Source: Pedococcus dokdonensis
Lineage (GTDB): Bacteria; Actinomycetota; Actinomycetes; Actinomycetales; Dermatophilaceae
Direction of reading: 5' to 3'
NCBI RefSeq assembly: GCF_900104525.1
Contig: NZ_LT629711.1
Coordinates: 1,984,001-2,048,000, forward strand
Length of the DNA stretch: 64,000 bases
In this document: positions 44,539 through 52,693 of the stretch, piece by piece
How the letters are laid out: the number at the start of each line of letters is the position of its first letter
Numbering within the stretch: the first letter of the stretch is position 1
Made by a program: the position numbers and the translations under genes
The notes under the pieces: model-generated
The model's input: the letters and a program-made list of their open reading frames with translations, nothing else
Database searches by the model: none
What the model was told of the DNA's origin: nothing

Positions 44539-44802
44539 CTAGACCGCACGCTTCTTGAGCTTGCGACGCTCACGCTCGGACAGCCCACCCCAGATGCCGA
44601 ACCGTTCGTCGTGCGCCAGCGCGTACTCGAGGCACTCGGCCCGGACCTCGCACCCGACGCAGACCTTCTTGGCCTCGCGCGTCGAGCCGCCCTTCTCGGG
44701 GAAGAACGCCTCCGGATCCGTCTGGGCGCAGAGCGAACGCTCCTGCCACGACATCTCCACCTCTTCGCCACCCTCGAAGGTGACCAACTGAAGCTCTTGC
44801 AC
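44539..44802 (-). CDS. whiB2: WhiB-family transcriptional regulator, WhiB2/WhmD type
   Basis: An 87-residue Fe-S regulator. Four cluster Cys are at 25, 48, 51 and 57 (C-x22-C-x2-C-x5-C), followed by RFGIWGGLSERERRKLKKR, the G-[IV]-W-G-G turn and basic DNA-contact tail. WhiB2/WhmD is needed for septation in mycobacteria and, as WhiB, for sporulation septation in Streptomyces. The GTG at 44802 is used because GAGGAGGA lies 4 bases upstream, and it adds 16 residues before MSWQERSLCAQ. The upstream region carries a long palindrome (44844-44864). Confidence 0.96.
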   Translation of the reverse strand: MQELQLVTFEGGEEVEMSWQERSLCAQTDPEAFFPEKGGSTREAKKVCVGCEVRAECLEYALAHDERFGIWGGLSERERRKLKKRAV

Positions 44803-44806
44803 GGCT

Positions 44807-44814
44807 TCCTCCTC
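44807..44814 (-). promoter_or_regulatory. Strong ribosome binding site of whiB2
   Basis: On the reverse strand GAGGAGGA (44814 to 44807) stands four bases before GTG 44802, nearly the perfect anti-16S sequence. It decides the start upstream of the otherwise plausible ATG in MSWQER. Confidence 0.75.
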
Positions 44815-44843
44815 GACCCGGTGCGCCGCCCTGTGCCAAAACG

Positions 44844-44864
44844 TGTGACCGGTGCTCGGTCACA
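44844..44864. promoter_or_regulatory. 21-bp palindrome upstream of whiB2
   Basis: TGTGACCG (44844-44851), GTGCT, CGGTCACA (44857-44864): perfect 8-bp arms around five bases, ~42 bp before the whiB2 start. An adjacent palindrome ACACGCGTGT lies at 44876-44885 in an AT-richer stretch that should hold promoters for whiB2 and fbiA. The spacing does not fit CRP (TGTGA-N6-TCACA). The binder is unknown. Confidence 0.6.
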
Positions 44865-45041
44865 ACAATGGAATTACACGCGTGTCATACGTGGTTCGTC
44901 AAGCGGAAGTCTGATATTTGCCCGATCGGTCGAACCTTGATAACGCCTCTTCCGCCAGCGCTAGAGGTGCGGTAGAGGACCGCTTCCCAGCCCGTGGGAG
45001 CCGCCGGGCGCGGCCGACAACCGGGCTGCAAGACTGCGGAC

Positions 45042-46013
45042 ATGCGCATCACGGCACTGGCCGGCGGCGTCGGAGGTGCCCGCTTCCTGCGCGGCCTCCG
45101 CACCCACCTTGACCGCTCCCCCGGCCTCGCGGACACCGAGCTCACCATCATCGGCAACACCGGCGACGACATCAGCCTGTTCGGCCTGCGCGTCTGTCCT
45201 GACCTCGACACCCTGCTCTACACCCTTGGTGGCGGTATCCACGAGGGACAGGGCTGGGGACGGGCCGACGAGAGCCACCGCCTGCTCGGGGAGCTCGCGG
45301 CCTACGGCGCGGTGCCGCAGTGGTTCACCCTGGGCGACCTCGACTTCGGCACCCACGTCGTGCGCTCCCAGTGGCTGGGGCAGGGACTCTCCCTCTCCGA
45401 GGTGACCACTCGCCTGGCGCGGCGGTGGGGCCTGCCCGACCAGCGGATCACCCTCCTGCCGATGAGCGACTCCCCGGTCGAGACCCACGTGGTCGTCGAG
45501 GACGAGGACGGACAGCGGGCCATCCACTTCCAGGAGTGGTGGGTGCGCTACCAGGCCTCGATCCCGGCCCAGCGGTTCCAGGCCGTCGGCATGGACCGCG
45601 CGACCGCGGCGCCCGGGGTCCTCGACGCCATCCGCGGAGCCGATGTCGTGCTGCTCCCGCCGAGCAACCCCGTGGTCTCCATCGGGATCATCCTGGGCGT
45701 GCCCGGGGTGCGAGATGCCTTGCGGGGCACCACTGCTCCCGTCGTCGGGGTGTCGCCACTCATCGGCGGTATGCCGGTGCGCGGCCACGCCGACGCGTGC
45801 CTCGCCGCCATCGGGGTCGAGTCCACCGCGGCGGCCGTGGCCGGGTTGTACGAGGACTTCCTCGACGGGTGGCTGGTGGCGCCCGAGGACGAGGCGTCGG
45901 TGCGCCTGCCCCGGGCGACGGTGCGCAGCCGGCCACTGCTGATGACCGACACCGACGCTGCCGCCGACATCGCCGGGGCTGCGCTCGACCTGGCCCGCGA
46001 GCTGGCAGCGTGA
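45042..46013 (+). CDS. fbiA: 2-phospho-L-lactate/phosphoenolpyruvyl transferase FbiA (CofD)
   Basis: A 323-residue CofD-family enzyme of coenzyme F420 synthesis. It joins the activated phospho-lactyl or phosphoenolpyruvyl guanosine unit to the deazaflavin FO. Signatures: ALAGGVGGARFLRGL, IGNTGDDISLFGLRVCPDLDTLLYTLGG, GWGRADESHRLLGEL, and VVLLPPSNPVVSIGIILGVPGVRDAL near the nucleotide site. ATG 45042 starts directly at strand 1. Its stop overlaps the fbiB GTG start (GTGA), so the two steps are cotranslated. FbiC and FbiD are not in this window. Confidence 0.96.
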   Translation: MRITALAGGVGGARFLRGLRTHLDRSPGLADTELTIIGNTGDDISLFGLRVCPDLDTLLYTLGGGIHEGQGWGRADESHRLLGELAAYGAVPQWFTLGDLDFGTHVVRSQWLGQGLSLSEVTTRLARRWGLPDQRITLLPMSDSPVETHVVVEDEDGQRAIHFQEWWVRYQASIPAQRFQAVGMDRATAAPGVLDAIRGADVVLLPPSNPVVSIGIILGVPGVRDALRGTTAPVVGVSPLIGGMPVRGHADACLAAIGVESTAAAVAGLYEDFLDGWLVAPEDEASVRLPRATVRSRPLLMTDTDAAADIAGAALDLARELAA

Positions 46014-47071
46014 CGATGCCGGCCCTCTCGGTCACCCCCCTCACCGGCATGCCCGAGGTGCGGCCCGGCGACGACCTGGGCACCCTGCTGCTCGACGCCG
46101 CCGCTGCGCTGGACCTCACCTTCGAGGACGGCGACGTCGTCGTCGTGTCGAGCAAGATCGTCTCGAAATCCCTTGGCCTGTGGGCCGACTCAGCCATCAA
46201 GAGCGCGGCGGTCGCCAGCCAGACGGTGCGCGTCGTGGCCGAGCGGATGGCCGGCGACCGGCTGACCCGGATCGTGCAGTCCACCGCCGGACCGATCATG
46301 GCCGCCGCCGGTGTGGACGCCTCCAACACGGGCGACCACGACGGGGTGCTCCTCCTGCCCGCCGACCCCGACGCCGAGGCCGAGCGCCTGCGCGTCACGC
46401 TGCTCGCCGCGACCGGGCTGAGCCGGATCGGGGTGGTCCTGAGCGACACCGCCGGACGTCCGTGGCGGTTCGGCCAGACCGACTTCGCACTGGGGGCTGC
46501 CGGTCTCGACGTGGTCGACGACCTGCGTGGCGGGGTCGACGCCGACGGCCGGGCGCTGTCGGTGACGGCCCGAGCGGTGGGCGACGAGCTGGCCGCCGCG
46601 GCCGACCTGGTCAAGGGCAAGGCCGAGGCCATCCCGGCCGCCGTCGTCCGTGGCACCGCGTGGGCCCGCACCGATCGCGGACCCGGCGCCCGGGCGCTGA
46701 TCCGCAGCGGTCGCGAGGACTGGTTCGACTACGGCCGGGCCGAGGCGGTGCGGGCAGCACTCGGGCTCGAGCCCGGCAGCTCGGGCGCCGAGCAGCTCGG
46801 GATCCCTTCCGTGGCACCGGAACCCGTCGGCGTGCGTGTCGAACGCGCCGTGACGATCGCCGTCTCGCTGAACCCCTTCGGGTGCGGTGCCGACACGAGC
46901 ACCGAGGGAGTCGTCGAGGTCTGCGCCGACACGGCGTTCCAGGTCGGCCAGCTGGTGAGCCGGGTGCGCGTCGCCCTCTGGGGCGAGGGGCTCGACTCGA
47001 CCCTCGACGGCGCCGAGTTCACCGGACCGGACGGCGACGTCCGCGCCCGCCTCACCGTCACCGACCGCTGA
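46010..47071 (+). CDS. fbiB: Coenzyme F420-0:L-glutamate ligase (CofE domain), short FbiB
   Basis: A 353-residue protein. Residues ~1-245 are the CofE ligase domain: DGDVVVVSSKIVSKSLG, IVQSTAGPIMAAAGVDASNTG, VVLSDTAGRPWRFGQTDFALGAAGLDVVDDLRGGVDADG and AAADLVKGKAEAIPAAVVRG. It adds glutamates to F420-0. The C-terminal ~105 residues (from DWFDYGRAEAVRAAL) are an alpha/beta region. They do not show the FMN-nitroreductase pattern of mycobacterial FbiB (448 residues), being only half its length. GTG 46010 couples it to fbiA. Reduction of dehydro-F420 may need another enzyme, or this shorter tail may do it. Confidence 0.88.
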   Translation: MTMPALSVTPLTGMPEVRPGDDLGTLLLDAAAALDLTFEDGDVVVVSSKIVSKSLGLWADSAIKSAAVASQTVRVVAERMAGDRLTRIVQSTAGPIMAAAGVDASNTGDHDGVLLLPADPDAEAERLRVTLLAATGLSRIGVVLSDTAGRPWRFGQTDFALGAAGLDVVDDLRGGVDADGRALSVTARAVGDELAAAADLVKGKAEAIPAAVVRGTAWARTDRGPGARALIRSGREDWFDYGRAEAVRAALGLEPGSSGAEQLGIPSVAPEPVGVRVERAVTIAVSLNPFGCGADTSTEGVVEVCADTAFQVGQLVSRVRVALWGEGLDSTLDGAEFTGPDGDVRARLTVTDR

Positions 47072-47082
47072 CGGCGGTCGGC

Positions 47083-48015
47083 CTAACGCCGGGTGGGCAG
47101 GTGGGTCCGCGGAGCCATCCGCGGACCGCGGCGAGGACGGGCCGCGCCGGACAACGTGAGCAGCTGCTGCACGCGGTAGCGGTGGCCGCGATAGGGCTCC
47201 AGCAGCTCGGCGAGGACATCGTCGTCGCGAGCCTCACCCAACAGCGCCCAGGTGAGGTTCTTGGCCACGTGGTAGTCGCCGAAGCTCACCGAGTCGGGGT
47301 CACCCAGCGCGCGCTGGGCCACCTCGGCCGCCGTCCACACCCCGATCCCGGGCACCGACCGCAGTCGCCGGTGCGCCGCCTCGAGCGGCAGGTCGACGGA
47401 CTGCTCCAGCCGCCCGGCGACCTTGGCAGCCCGGACCACCGTGCCGGACCGGGCTCCGTCGACAGAGGCGGCGAGCCAGTCCCACGTCGGGATTGCCGCC
47501 CACTCCTGCGCGGTCGGCGCGACCCACAGCCGGCGCTGCTCCCCCGGCCCGGGGGCGCGCGACCCGAACCGGTGCACGAGGGTGCGGTAGCCGGCGAACG
47601 CCTCCTGGCCGGTGACCTTCTGCTCGATCGCGGCCGGCACCAACGCGTGCATGACCAGGGCCGAGCGCGGCACGCGCCACGCGGCATACCGCTTCCAGGC
47701 CGTCGCCACCTGCGGGTGGTGCGCCACGAAACCCGTGTCGTCGTCGCCCTCGCCGAGCAGGGACGGCACGTGCGCCAGTGCCCACTCGGCGCCAGCACCC
47801 CAGGCCGTCGCCACCACCTCACCGAGGTCGCTGCGCTGCACGAGCCGCAGCGTGGCCGGTCCCGCCGGCGTGGGCTGGCCCAGCCACCAGCCGTCGCCGC
47901 GGTCGGCCTGGAACGTGGGGTCGCCCCTCCCGCGCCGGAACGCGGAGATGATCAGACCGACCGCCGTCGCCCGGCCCGGACGCCAGGTGCGCGTCAGCTC
48001 GGCAGTCGGGGACAT
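47083..48015 (-). CDS. DNA-3-methyladenine glycosylase-like HhH-GPD protein (AlkA type)
   Basis: A 310-residue base-excision repair protein. The helix-hairpin-helix and catalytic site are visible in LRSVPGIGVWTAAEVAQRALGDPDSVSFGDYHVAKNLTWALLG, where the Asp of SFGDYHV is the usual catalytic Asp. Upstream ALVPAAIEQKVTGQEAFAGYRTLV is the AlkA Q-K/Q-V-T block. The first ~100 residues form the AlkA N-terminal fold. ATG 48015 is preferred over longer in-frame starts because they would lie in the DUF3105 gene's leader. It converges with fbiB (11 bases apart). It removes alkylated purines. Confidence 0.88.
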   Translation of the reverse strand: MSPTAELTRTWRPGRATAVGLIISAFRRGRGDPTFQADRGDGWWLGQPTPAGPATLRLVQRSDLGEVVATAWGAGAEWALAHVPSLLGEGDDDTGFVAHHPQVATAWKRYAAWRVPRSALVMHALVPAAIEQKVTGQEAFAGYRTLVHRFGSRAPGPGEQRRLWVAPTAQEWAAIPTWDWLAASVDGARSGTVVRAAKVAGRLEQSVDLPLEAAHRRLRSVPGIGVWTAAEVAQRALGDPDSVSFGDYHVAKNLTWALLGEARDDDVLAELLEPYRGHRYRVQQLLTLSGAARPRRGPRMAPRTHLPTRR

Positions 48016-48127
48016 GTGGCCAGTGTCGCGCGTTGGGGTGACAGAGCCCGCAGGGAGGGCACGTAGACTCTGCGCGACCCGACCCCTGGTCGACCCCGAT
48101 CGACCCGACGACGACCCCGAGGAAGCC

Positions 48128-48829
48128 GTGGCAAACAAGCGCGCGAGCCAGGACCGCAAGGCCCGACTGGCCGAGATCCAGAACCAGCAGAAGGCAAAGG
48201 AACGCAAGGTCGTCGCCGGCATCGTGATCGGCTGCCTGGTCCTGCTGGCCGGGCTGACCGGGGTCGTCCTCTACGCCGTCAACGACGCGAAGGGCAAGCA
48301 GCTTCCCAGCCTGGGCGTCTCCGTCGCCGCCGCGAAGTGCGACCCCGTCACCACCGACGCCAACAGCGGCTCCGGTGAGCACGTCGGTCCCGGCACCAAC
48401 AAGGAAGACCAGACCTCGGTCCAGTACGCCACGATCCCGCCGAGCAACGGCGCCCACTTCGTCAGCCCCGACGTCAGCGGCCGCGACTTCTACACCGCCG
48501 CCGACCGCCCGGTCCTCGAGACCCTGGTCCACAACCTCGAGCACGGCTACACGATCCTCTGGTACGACGGCACCAAGGTGAAGGACACCACCCTGCTCAA
48601 GGACGTCGCCAACAAGGCCGACAAGCTGCCCGAGTCGAGCGGCAAGTTCAAGGTGGTCGAGTGGGATGCGAGCCGCGGCGCCTTCCCGGCCGACAAGCCC
48701 TACGCGCTGGCGCACTGGGCCAAGGACGCCGGCCACCGCCAGCTCTGTGGCGACCTGTCCGGCCAGGTCGTCATCGACTTCGTGAAGAAGTACCCGAAGG
48801 ACGACACCCAGGAGCCCGGCGCCGCCTGA
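48128..48829 (+). CDS. DUF3105 family membrane-anchored protein
   Basis: A 233-residue protein with a charged cytoplasmic head (ASQDRKARLAEIQNQQKAKERK), one helix VVAGIVIGCLVLLAGLTGVVLYAV, then an outside DUF3105 domain: SVQYATIPPSNGAHFVSPDVSGRDFY, VHNLEHGYTILWYDG and PYALAHWAKDAGHRQLCGDLSG. His and Cys in N-L-E-H-G-Y and R-Q-L-C-G may bind metal, as suspected for this family. GTG 48128 follows GAGGAA by 5-6 bases. A perfect terminator hairpin lies ~25 bases after the stop. Function unknown. Confidence 0.9.
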   Translation: MANKRASQDRKARLAEIQNQQKAKERKVVAGIVIGCLVLLAGLTGVVLYAVNDAKGKQLPSLGVSVAAAKCDPVTTDANSGSGEHVGPGTNKEDQTSVQYATIPPSNGAHFVSPDVSGRDFYTAADRPVLETLVHNLEHGYTILWYDGTKVKDTTLLKDVANKADKLPESSGKFKVVEWDASRGAFPADKPYALAHWAKDAGHRQLCGDLSGQVVIDFVKKYPKDDTQEPGAA

Positions 48830-48853
48830 CGCCCGCCCCCGGCCACACCGACA

Positions 48854-48889
48854 GGTATGCCGCCCGCTCACCCGAGCGGGCGGCATACC
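48854..48889. terminator. Perfect 16-bp bidirectional terminator hairpin
   Basis: GGTATGCCGCCCGCTC (48854-48869), loop ACCC, GAGCGGGCGGCATACC (48874-48889) between convergent genes. There is no U-tract. The arms contain the 8-mer GGTATGCC/GGCATACC that is over-frequent in this window. Confidence 0.85.
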
Positions 48890-48907
48890 GGTGTCAGGGG
48901 GCCGGGC

Positions 48908-49714
48908 CTAGAGGTGGACGGGGTTGACCCGCAGGGCCGGCCCCGCGGGGCTGGTGTCCTTGAAGGCCGCCCAGATGTAGGTGGGTGCCAGCGGCGCGAC
49001 CGCGGCAAGCACCGGCCCGGGCACGCGGGAGACCCAGGTGGGCACCTGGTCGGTGCCGGCGAAGGCGGCGCTGTCTGCGAGCACCGGCAGCGTGTAGTCC
49101 CACACGTCGAAGGCGCCGAACAGGCGGCGCAGGCCGGCCCGGGAGTAGTAGTGCTCGTAGTAGTGCTCGCCCTTGCCGGTCAGCCGCAGGTAGCGGTCGG
49201 CTGCTCGCTGGGGCAGCCACGACAGGAACGGCAGCGTGTAGTGCGGCTCGACGACCTGGTGCTTGTGCCCGATGCCGAGGTAGAGCACCCCGGTCGGGCT
49301 GAGCACGCGGTGGAGGTCGGCGACGACCGACTCGGGGTCGACGACGTGCTCGTAGATGTGGTTGAACACGACGACGTCCATCGAGCCGTCGCCGAAGGGC
49401 AGTGCCTCACCGCGGGCCAGGCTGAACTCGACCCGGTCGCCGAACCGGGCTCGCGCGGCCTGCAGCCCGGGCTCGTCGATGTCGACACCGGTGGTGTGTG
49501 CTCCGGCCAGGGCCAGCTCGTCGGCGATGAACCCGGCCGAGCAGCCCACGTCGAGCGCCCGCAGGCCCGCCAGGTCGTCGCGGCCGAGGGCGTGACGGAC
49601 CACGGCGAGGATCTTCTGGGCCTTCTGCCGACGCTTGCGCTCGTCGAGCATCGCGCCCATCAGCTCGGAGTAGGCGAGCTGCTCCTCGCGCCCGCCGTCC
49701 GGGTCGCGGCTCAT
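48908..49714 (-). CDS. SAM-dependent methyltransferase of the second glycan operon
   Basis: A 268-residue class I methyltransferase: LRALDVGCSAGFIADELALAG (motif I), TGVDIDEPGLQAARARFG, LPFGDGSMDVVVFNHIYEHVVDPESVVADLHRVLSPTGVLYLGIG (motifs II and III). A positively charged helix at the start (EERKRRQKAQKILAVVRHAL-like) and an aromatic-rich C-terminus (HYYEHYYSRAGL) may dock to membrane glycolipid. ATG 49714 overlaps the stop of the UPF0104 gene (ATGA). It is last of the four-gene reverse operon. Confidence 0.87.
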   Translation of the reverse strand: MSRDPDGGREEQLAYSELMGAMLDERKRRQKAQKILAVVRHALGRDDLAGLRALDVGCSAGFIADELALAGAHTTGVDIDEPGLQAARARFGDRVEFSLARGEALPFGDGSMDVVVFNHIYEHVVDPESVVADLHRVLSPTGVLYLGIGHKHQVVEPHYTLPFLSWLPQRAADRYLRLTGKGEHYYEHYYSRAGLRRLFGAFDVWDYTLPVLADSAAFAGTDQVPTWVSRVPGPVLAAVAPLAPTYIWAAFKDTSPAGPALRVNPVHL

Positions 49715-50772
49715 GACCGCGTCTCCTCGGCCGAGCGGTCGGGATCGACGTCGATGTGGTCGTGGGCCCGCTCCTGCGGTGTGGTCACGAGGTGGTGCGA
49801 GCGCGCGTAGACCCAGCCGCCGAGCGCGAACACCACGTCGGCCGCGACGGTCAGGAAGCGCGAGAGGACCACCACGGCGGTCGCCGCCGAGGTCGAGGTC
49901 ACCGGCGCGAGGATCAGCACCAGCACGCCCTCGCGCACCCCGACGCCGGCCGGCAGCACGACGCTGAACATCGCGATCGACGACGCCAGCGCAAAGCCGG
50001 ACAGGCTCGCCAGCAGCAGCTGTCCCGTCGCGACGTCGCCCCCCGTCGCGCGGGCCAGCACGAGGACGTGCAGACCCGAGGAGACCCACGCGGCGATGAA
50101 CAGCAGGGTCGCGCTGAGGACGGCCCGACCCGACAGGCGGTGCTCGAGGGGTTCGCGCCGCAGTATCCGCAGGACCGTCGCGATCCCCCAGTTGAGCAGC
50201 GGCGGCCACAGCACGACGGCCAGGAGCGGCACCGCGAGCAGCAGGGCCCAGCCGGTGCGCGCAGCCGAGTCGTCCCGGGTGATCAGCAGCGGCAGCGCGG
50301 GTGCACCGACGATCAACCCGCAGATGGCGGCCATCGCGACCGAGACGAACGCGACGACGGCCGAGCGCTTGCGCGGGATGTGCAGGCGGGCCCCGATCTC
50401 GGCCTGGGCGACGATGCTCCACACCGCGCCCGGCACGTACTTGCCCAGCTGGCCGACGAAGAAGATGCCACCCGCCGGGGCGACGTGCAGCGGCGACCCG
50501 AGGTCGGCCATCAGGATCCGCCAGCCCAGCACCGTGAAGATCGGCGGCAGGCAGACGAGCACTGCTGCGAGGGCGAAGGTCGCGCCGTCGATCCGCCCGA
50601 TGTCGGCGGACACCTCCCGCCAGTTCTTCGCGACCGCCACCGTGACGGCGCCGACCACCAACAGCGCCAACAGGATCCGCAGCCCGCTGAAGACGCGAGC
50701 GCGGGTGGTGGGAGTCGAGGGGATGGAGGGGGTAGGGGGTGTCGCGTCCGGGCCGGGTTGCGTACTGGCCAT
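49711..50772 (-). CDS. UPF0104/lysylphosphatidylglycerol-synthase-TM-like membrane protein
   Basis: A 353-residue protein with about eight helices and the family block FFVGQLGKYVPGAVWSIVAQAEIGARL, then SGFALASSIAMFSVVLPAGVGVREGVLVL, as in MprF-type transmembrane regions and AglD relatives. It lacks the cytosolic aminoacyl-transferase domain. In glycan operons such proteins are predicted to move lipid-linked intermediates or serve as GT accessories. ATG 50772 lies one base after the preceding gene's stop, and the end overlaps the methyltransferase. Confidence 0.83.
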   Translation of the reverse strand: MASTQPGPDATPPTPSIPSTPTTRARVFSGLRILLALLVVGAVTVAVAKNWREVSADIGRIDGATFALAAVLVCLPPIFTVLGWRILMADLGSPLHVAPAGGIFFVGQLGKYVPGAVWSIVAQAEIGARLHIPRKRSAVVAFVSVAMAAICGLIVGAPALPLLITRDDSAARTGWALLLAVPLLAVVLWPPLLNWGIATVLRILRREPLEHRLSGRAVLSATLLFIAAWVSSGLHVLVLARATGGDVATGQLLLASLSGFALASSIAMFSVVLPAGVGVREGVLVLILAPVTSTSAATAVVVLSRFLTVAADVVFALGGWVYARSHHLVTTPQERAHDHIDVDPDRSAEETRS

Positions 50773-50773
50773 C

Positions 50774-52693
50774 TCAGCGCCTCCGCAGGGTGAGCCGCAG
50801 GAGTCCGTAGGCGGCGTCGGTGCGGGACGAGGAGCCGGAGGCCGACCGCATCCGGCCGGTGATGTCGCCGTCGAGGTCACCGACGAGGACGAAGCCGAAG
50901 TCGTGCGACCGGGCCAGGACCGCCCGGACGTCGGCCGGGCCCAGCGCGCCCTCCGCGCCGAGGTGGCCGATCGGCAGGGTGACGCAGAGCAGCCCGCCGG
51001 ACTTGAGCGCCCACGAGGCCTGGCTCATCGCCTCGTCGATGTCGTCGGCGTCGCACCCGCCCGGGTGCAGCCGCACGATGACGTCGAGCGAGGCGGTGTC
51101 GACGTCGAGCACCTCGACGCTGGACCGGTGTCCGGTGAGCTCGAGCTCCACCGGCGCGAAGCCGATCGCCCGCGCCCACCGCGAGAACGGTGAGCGGCTG
51201 CCCGACTCGTCGACGATGACGGCGCTGCGCCGCCCGTCGTCGCGGACCCGGACGATGGCGGCGAGGGCGCCGAGCGCGGCCCATGCAGCGATGGCGTCAC
51301 CACTGCGGGGGAGGCCGAGGCTGCGGGCCAGCGCCTTTGCGTCATCGGCGTCGTTGCCGTCGGCGAGGATGTCGGAGGCGCGCACCCAGTCGGGCAGGTC
51401 GGCCCGGCCCAGCTCGACCTCGGGGCGGGAGGCCGCCACGACGGCCCGGACCGTGCTGGCGACCCGGTGGCGCAGGTGCCCGACGACGGCTGCGGCTCCA
51501 CTGGGTGCGTCGGTCGCGTCCGCGTCGTCGTCCGGCTCGGCGCCGGCCTCGTCAGCCGCCAGCGCCTCGATCGACCCGATGTAGCGGGCCCACGGCCCCG
51601 ACAGGTCGGGCGGGCGGACCTGCTCGCGCAGCTGGGCCGCCACGCCGGGCTCGGCCAGTCGCTGCAGCGCGGCCACCAGCGCCGCCTTGTCGCCGGGGGG
51701 CACGAGGATCCCGTCGACCCCGTCCCGCACCTGGCCACCGAAGGTGCCGACGTCGGAGGCCAGCACGGGCAGTCCGTGCTGCTGCCCCAACAGGACGTTC
51801 TGCGACGCGGTGGCGCTGCGGTAGGTGAGCGCGAGCACGTCGTGCGCCGCGAACAAGGGGGCGAGCCGGTCGGCGGGCACGTAGCCACCATGCACCTCGA
51901 CGCGGTCGCGCAGTCGGGGGTCCTGGGCGAGCTCCTTGACCCGCTCGCCGCTGGAGCCCCACATCTCGCCGGCCACGGTCAGGGTGGGTCCGGGCACGTC
52001 GGCGAGCGCCTCGAGGAGGAGGTCGACGCCCTTGTAGTCGCGGACCATGCCCAGCGCGAGCAGCCGCGGCGGCCCGTCGTGGGCGACCCGGTCGACCGGG
52101 GCGCCGCCGGGCAGGTGCGGCGGCAGGTCGGTGACCGACACGCGGGGCGCGCCCAGCTCGTAGGCGAGGCGGGCCTGCTCGTCGCTGTGCACGAGCACGG
52201 AGTCGACCCGCTCGAGGAACTGCCGCATCAGCTCGCGGTCACCGGGATGCGTCTCGTGGGGCAGCACGTTGTGGGCGATCACCACGGTGCGGGGTCCGCG
52301 GTGCGCGGCTCTGCGCTGCACCGAGCGGCGTCCGGCTCCCGCGGCCCGCAGCAGAGCCAGGTGGGCCGGCACCACGGCCGGGATGACGTGCACGACCACG
52401 ACGACGTCGAAGGCCCGGAGCCGGCGACCCGTGCGCACCCAGGTGTCAGGTCGGGCCCAGCTCAGCGCGCGCACCGTGCGAGGGAACGGCTCGACGTCGG
52501 GAGCACCCCCGGGCACGGCCTGTTCGCCGGGATAGAGCTTGGACGGGTAGAGGTGCGACCACGACACCAGCGTCACGTCGTGGCCGGCCTCGGCCAGCTC
52601 GTGCGCGAGGCTCGTGGTGTGGGCGGCCACGCCTCCCTTGTAGGGGTGGGTGGGTCCCACCACGGCCACCTTCAGGGCAGCGCTGGGGCTCAC
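50774..52693 (-). CDS. GT4 glycosyltransferase with C-terminal methyltransferase-like domain
   Basis: A 639-residue protein. Residues ~1-400 are a GT-B, GT4-family transferase: PYKGGVAAHTTSLAHELAEAGHDV (N-terminal Rossmann fold), HNVLPHE, LALGMVRDYKGVDLLLEALADV, and SATASQNVLLGQQHGLPVLASDVGTFGGQVRDGVDGILVPPGD with the donor-site Gly-rich region. Residues ~410-639 look like a SAM-methyltransferase-like fold without a clear motif I (ALAAIVRVRDDGRRSAVIVDESG; LDVIVRLHPGGCDADDIDEAMSQASWALKSGGLLCVTLPIG at motif III). GTG 52693 overlaps the upstream GT2 stop. The tail may be regulatory or inactive. Confidence 0.78.
   Translation of the reverse strand: MSPSAALKVAVVGPTHPYKGGVAAHTTSLAHELAEAGHDVTLVSWSHLYPSKLYPGEQAVPGGAPDVEPFPRTVRALSWARPDTWVRTGRRLRAFDVVVVVHVIPAVVPAHLALLRAAGAGRRSVQRRAAHRGPRTVVIAHNVLPHETHPGDRELMRQFLERVDSVLVHSDEQARLAYELGAPRVSVTDLPPHLPGGAPVDRVAHDGPPRLLALGMVRDYKGVDLLLEALADVPGPTLTVAGEMWGSSGERVKELAQDPRLRDRVEVHGGYVPADRLAPLFAAHDVLALTYRSATASQNVLLGQQHGLPVLASDVGTFGGQVRDGVDGILVPPGDKAALVAALQRLAEPGVAAQLREQVRPPDLSGPWARYIGSIEALAADEAGAEPDDDADATDAPSGAAAVVGHLRHRVASTVRAVVAASRPEVELGRADLPDWVRASDILADGNDADDAKALARSLGLPRSGDAIAAWAALGALAAIVRVRDDGRRSAVIVDESGSRSPFSRWARAIGFAPVELELTGHRSSVEVLDVDTASLDVIVRLHPGGCDADDIDEAMSQASWALKSGGLLCVTLPIGHLGAEGALGPADVRAVLARSHDFGFVLVGDLDGDITGRMRSASGSSSRTDAAYGLLRLTLRRR

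Noticed and set aside
42507..44558. A 683-codon + frame opposite the giant GT2 protein
   Set aside because: Low-complexity shadow, no ribosome site, opposite a recognised family.
44844..44864. CRP-type operator before whiB2
   Set aside because: TGTGA and TCACA half-sites are 11 bases apart, not 6.
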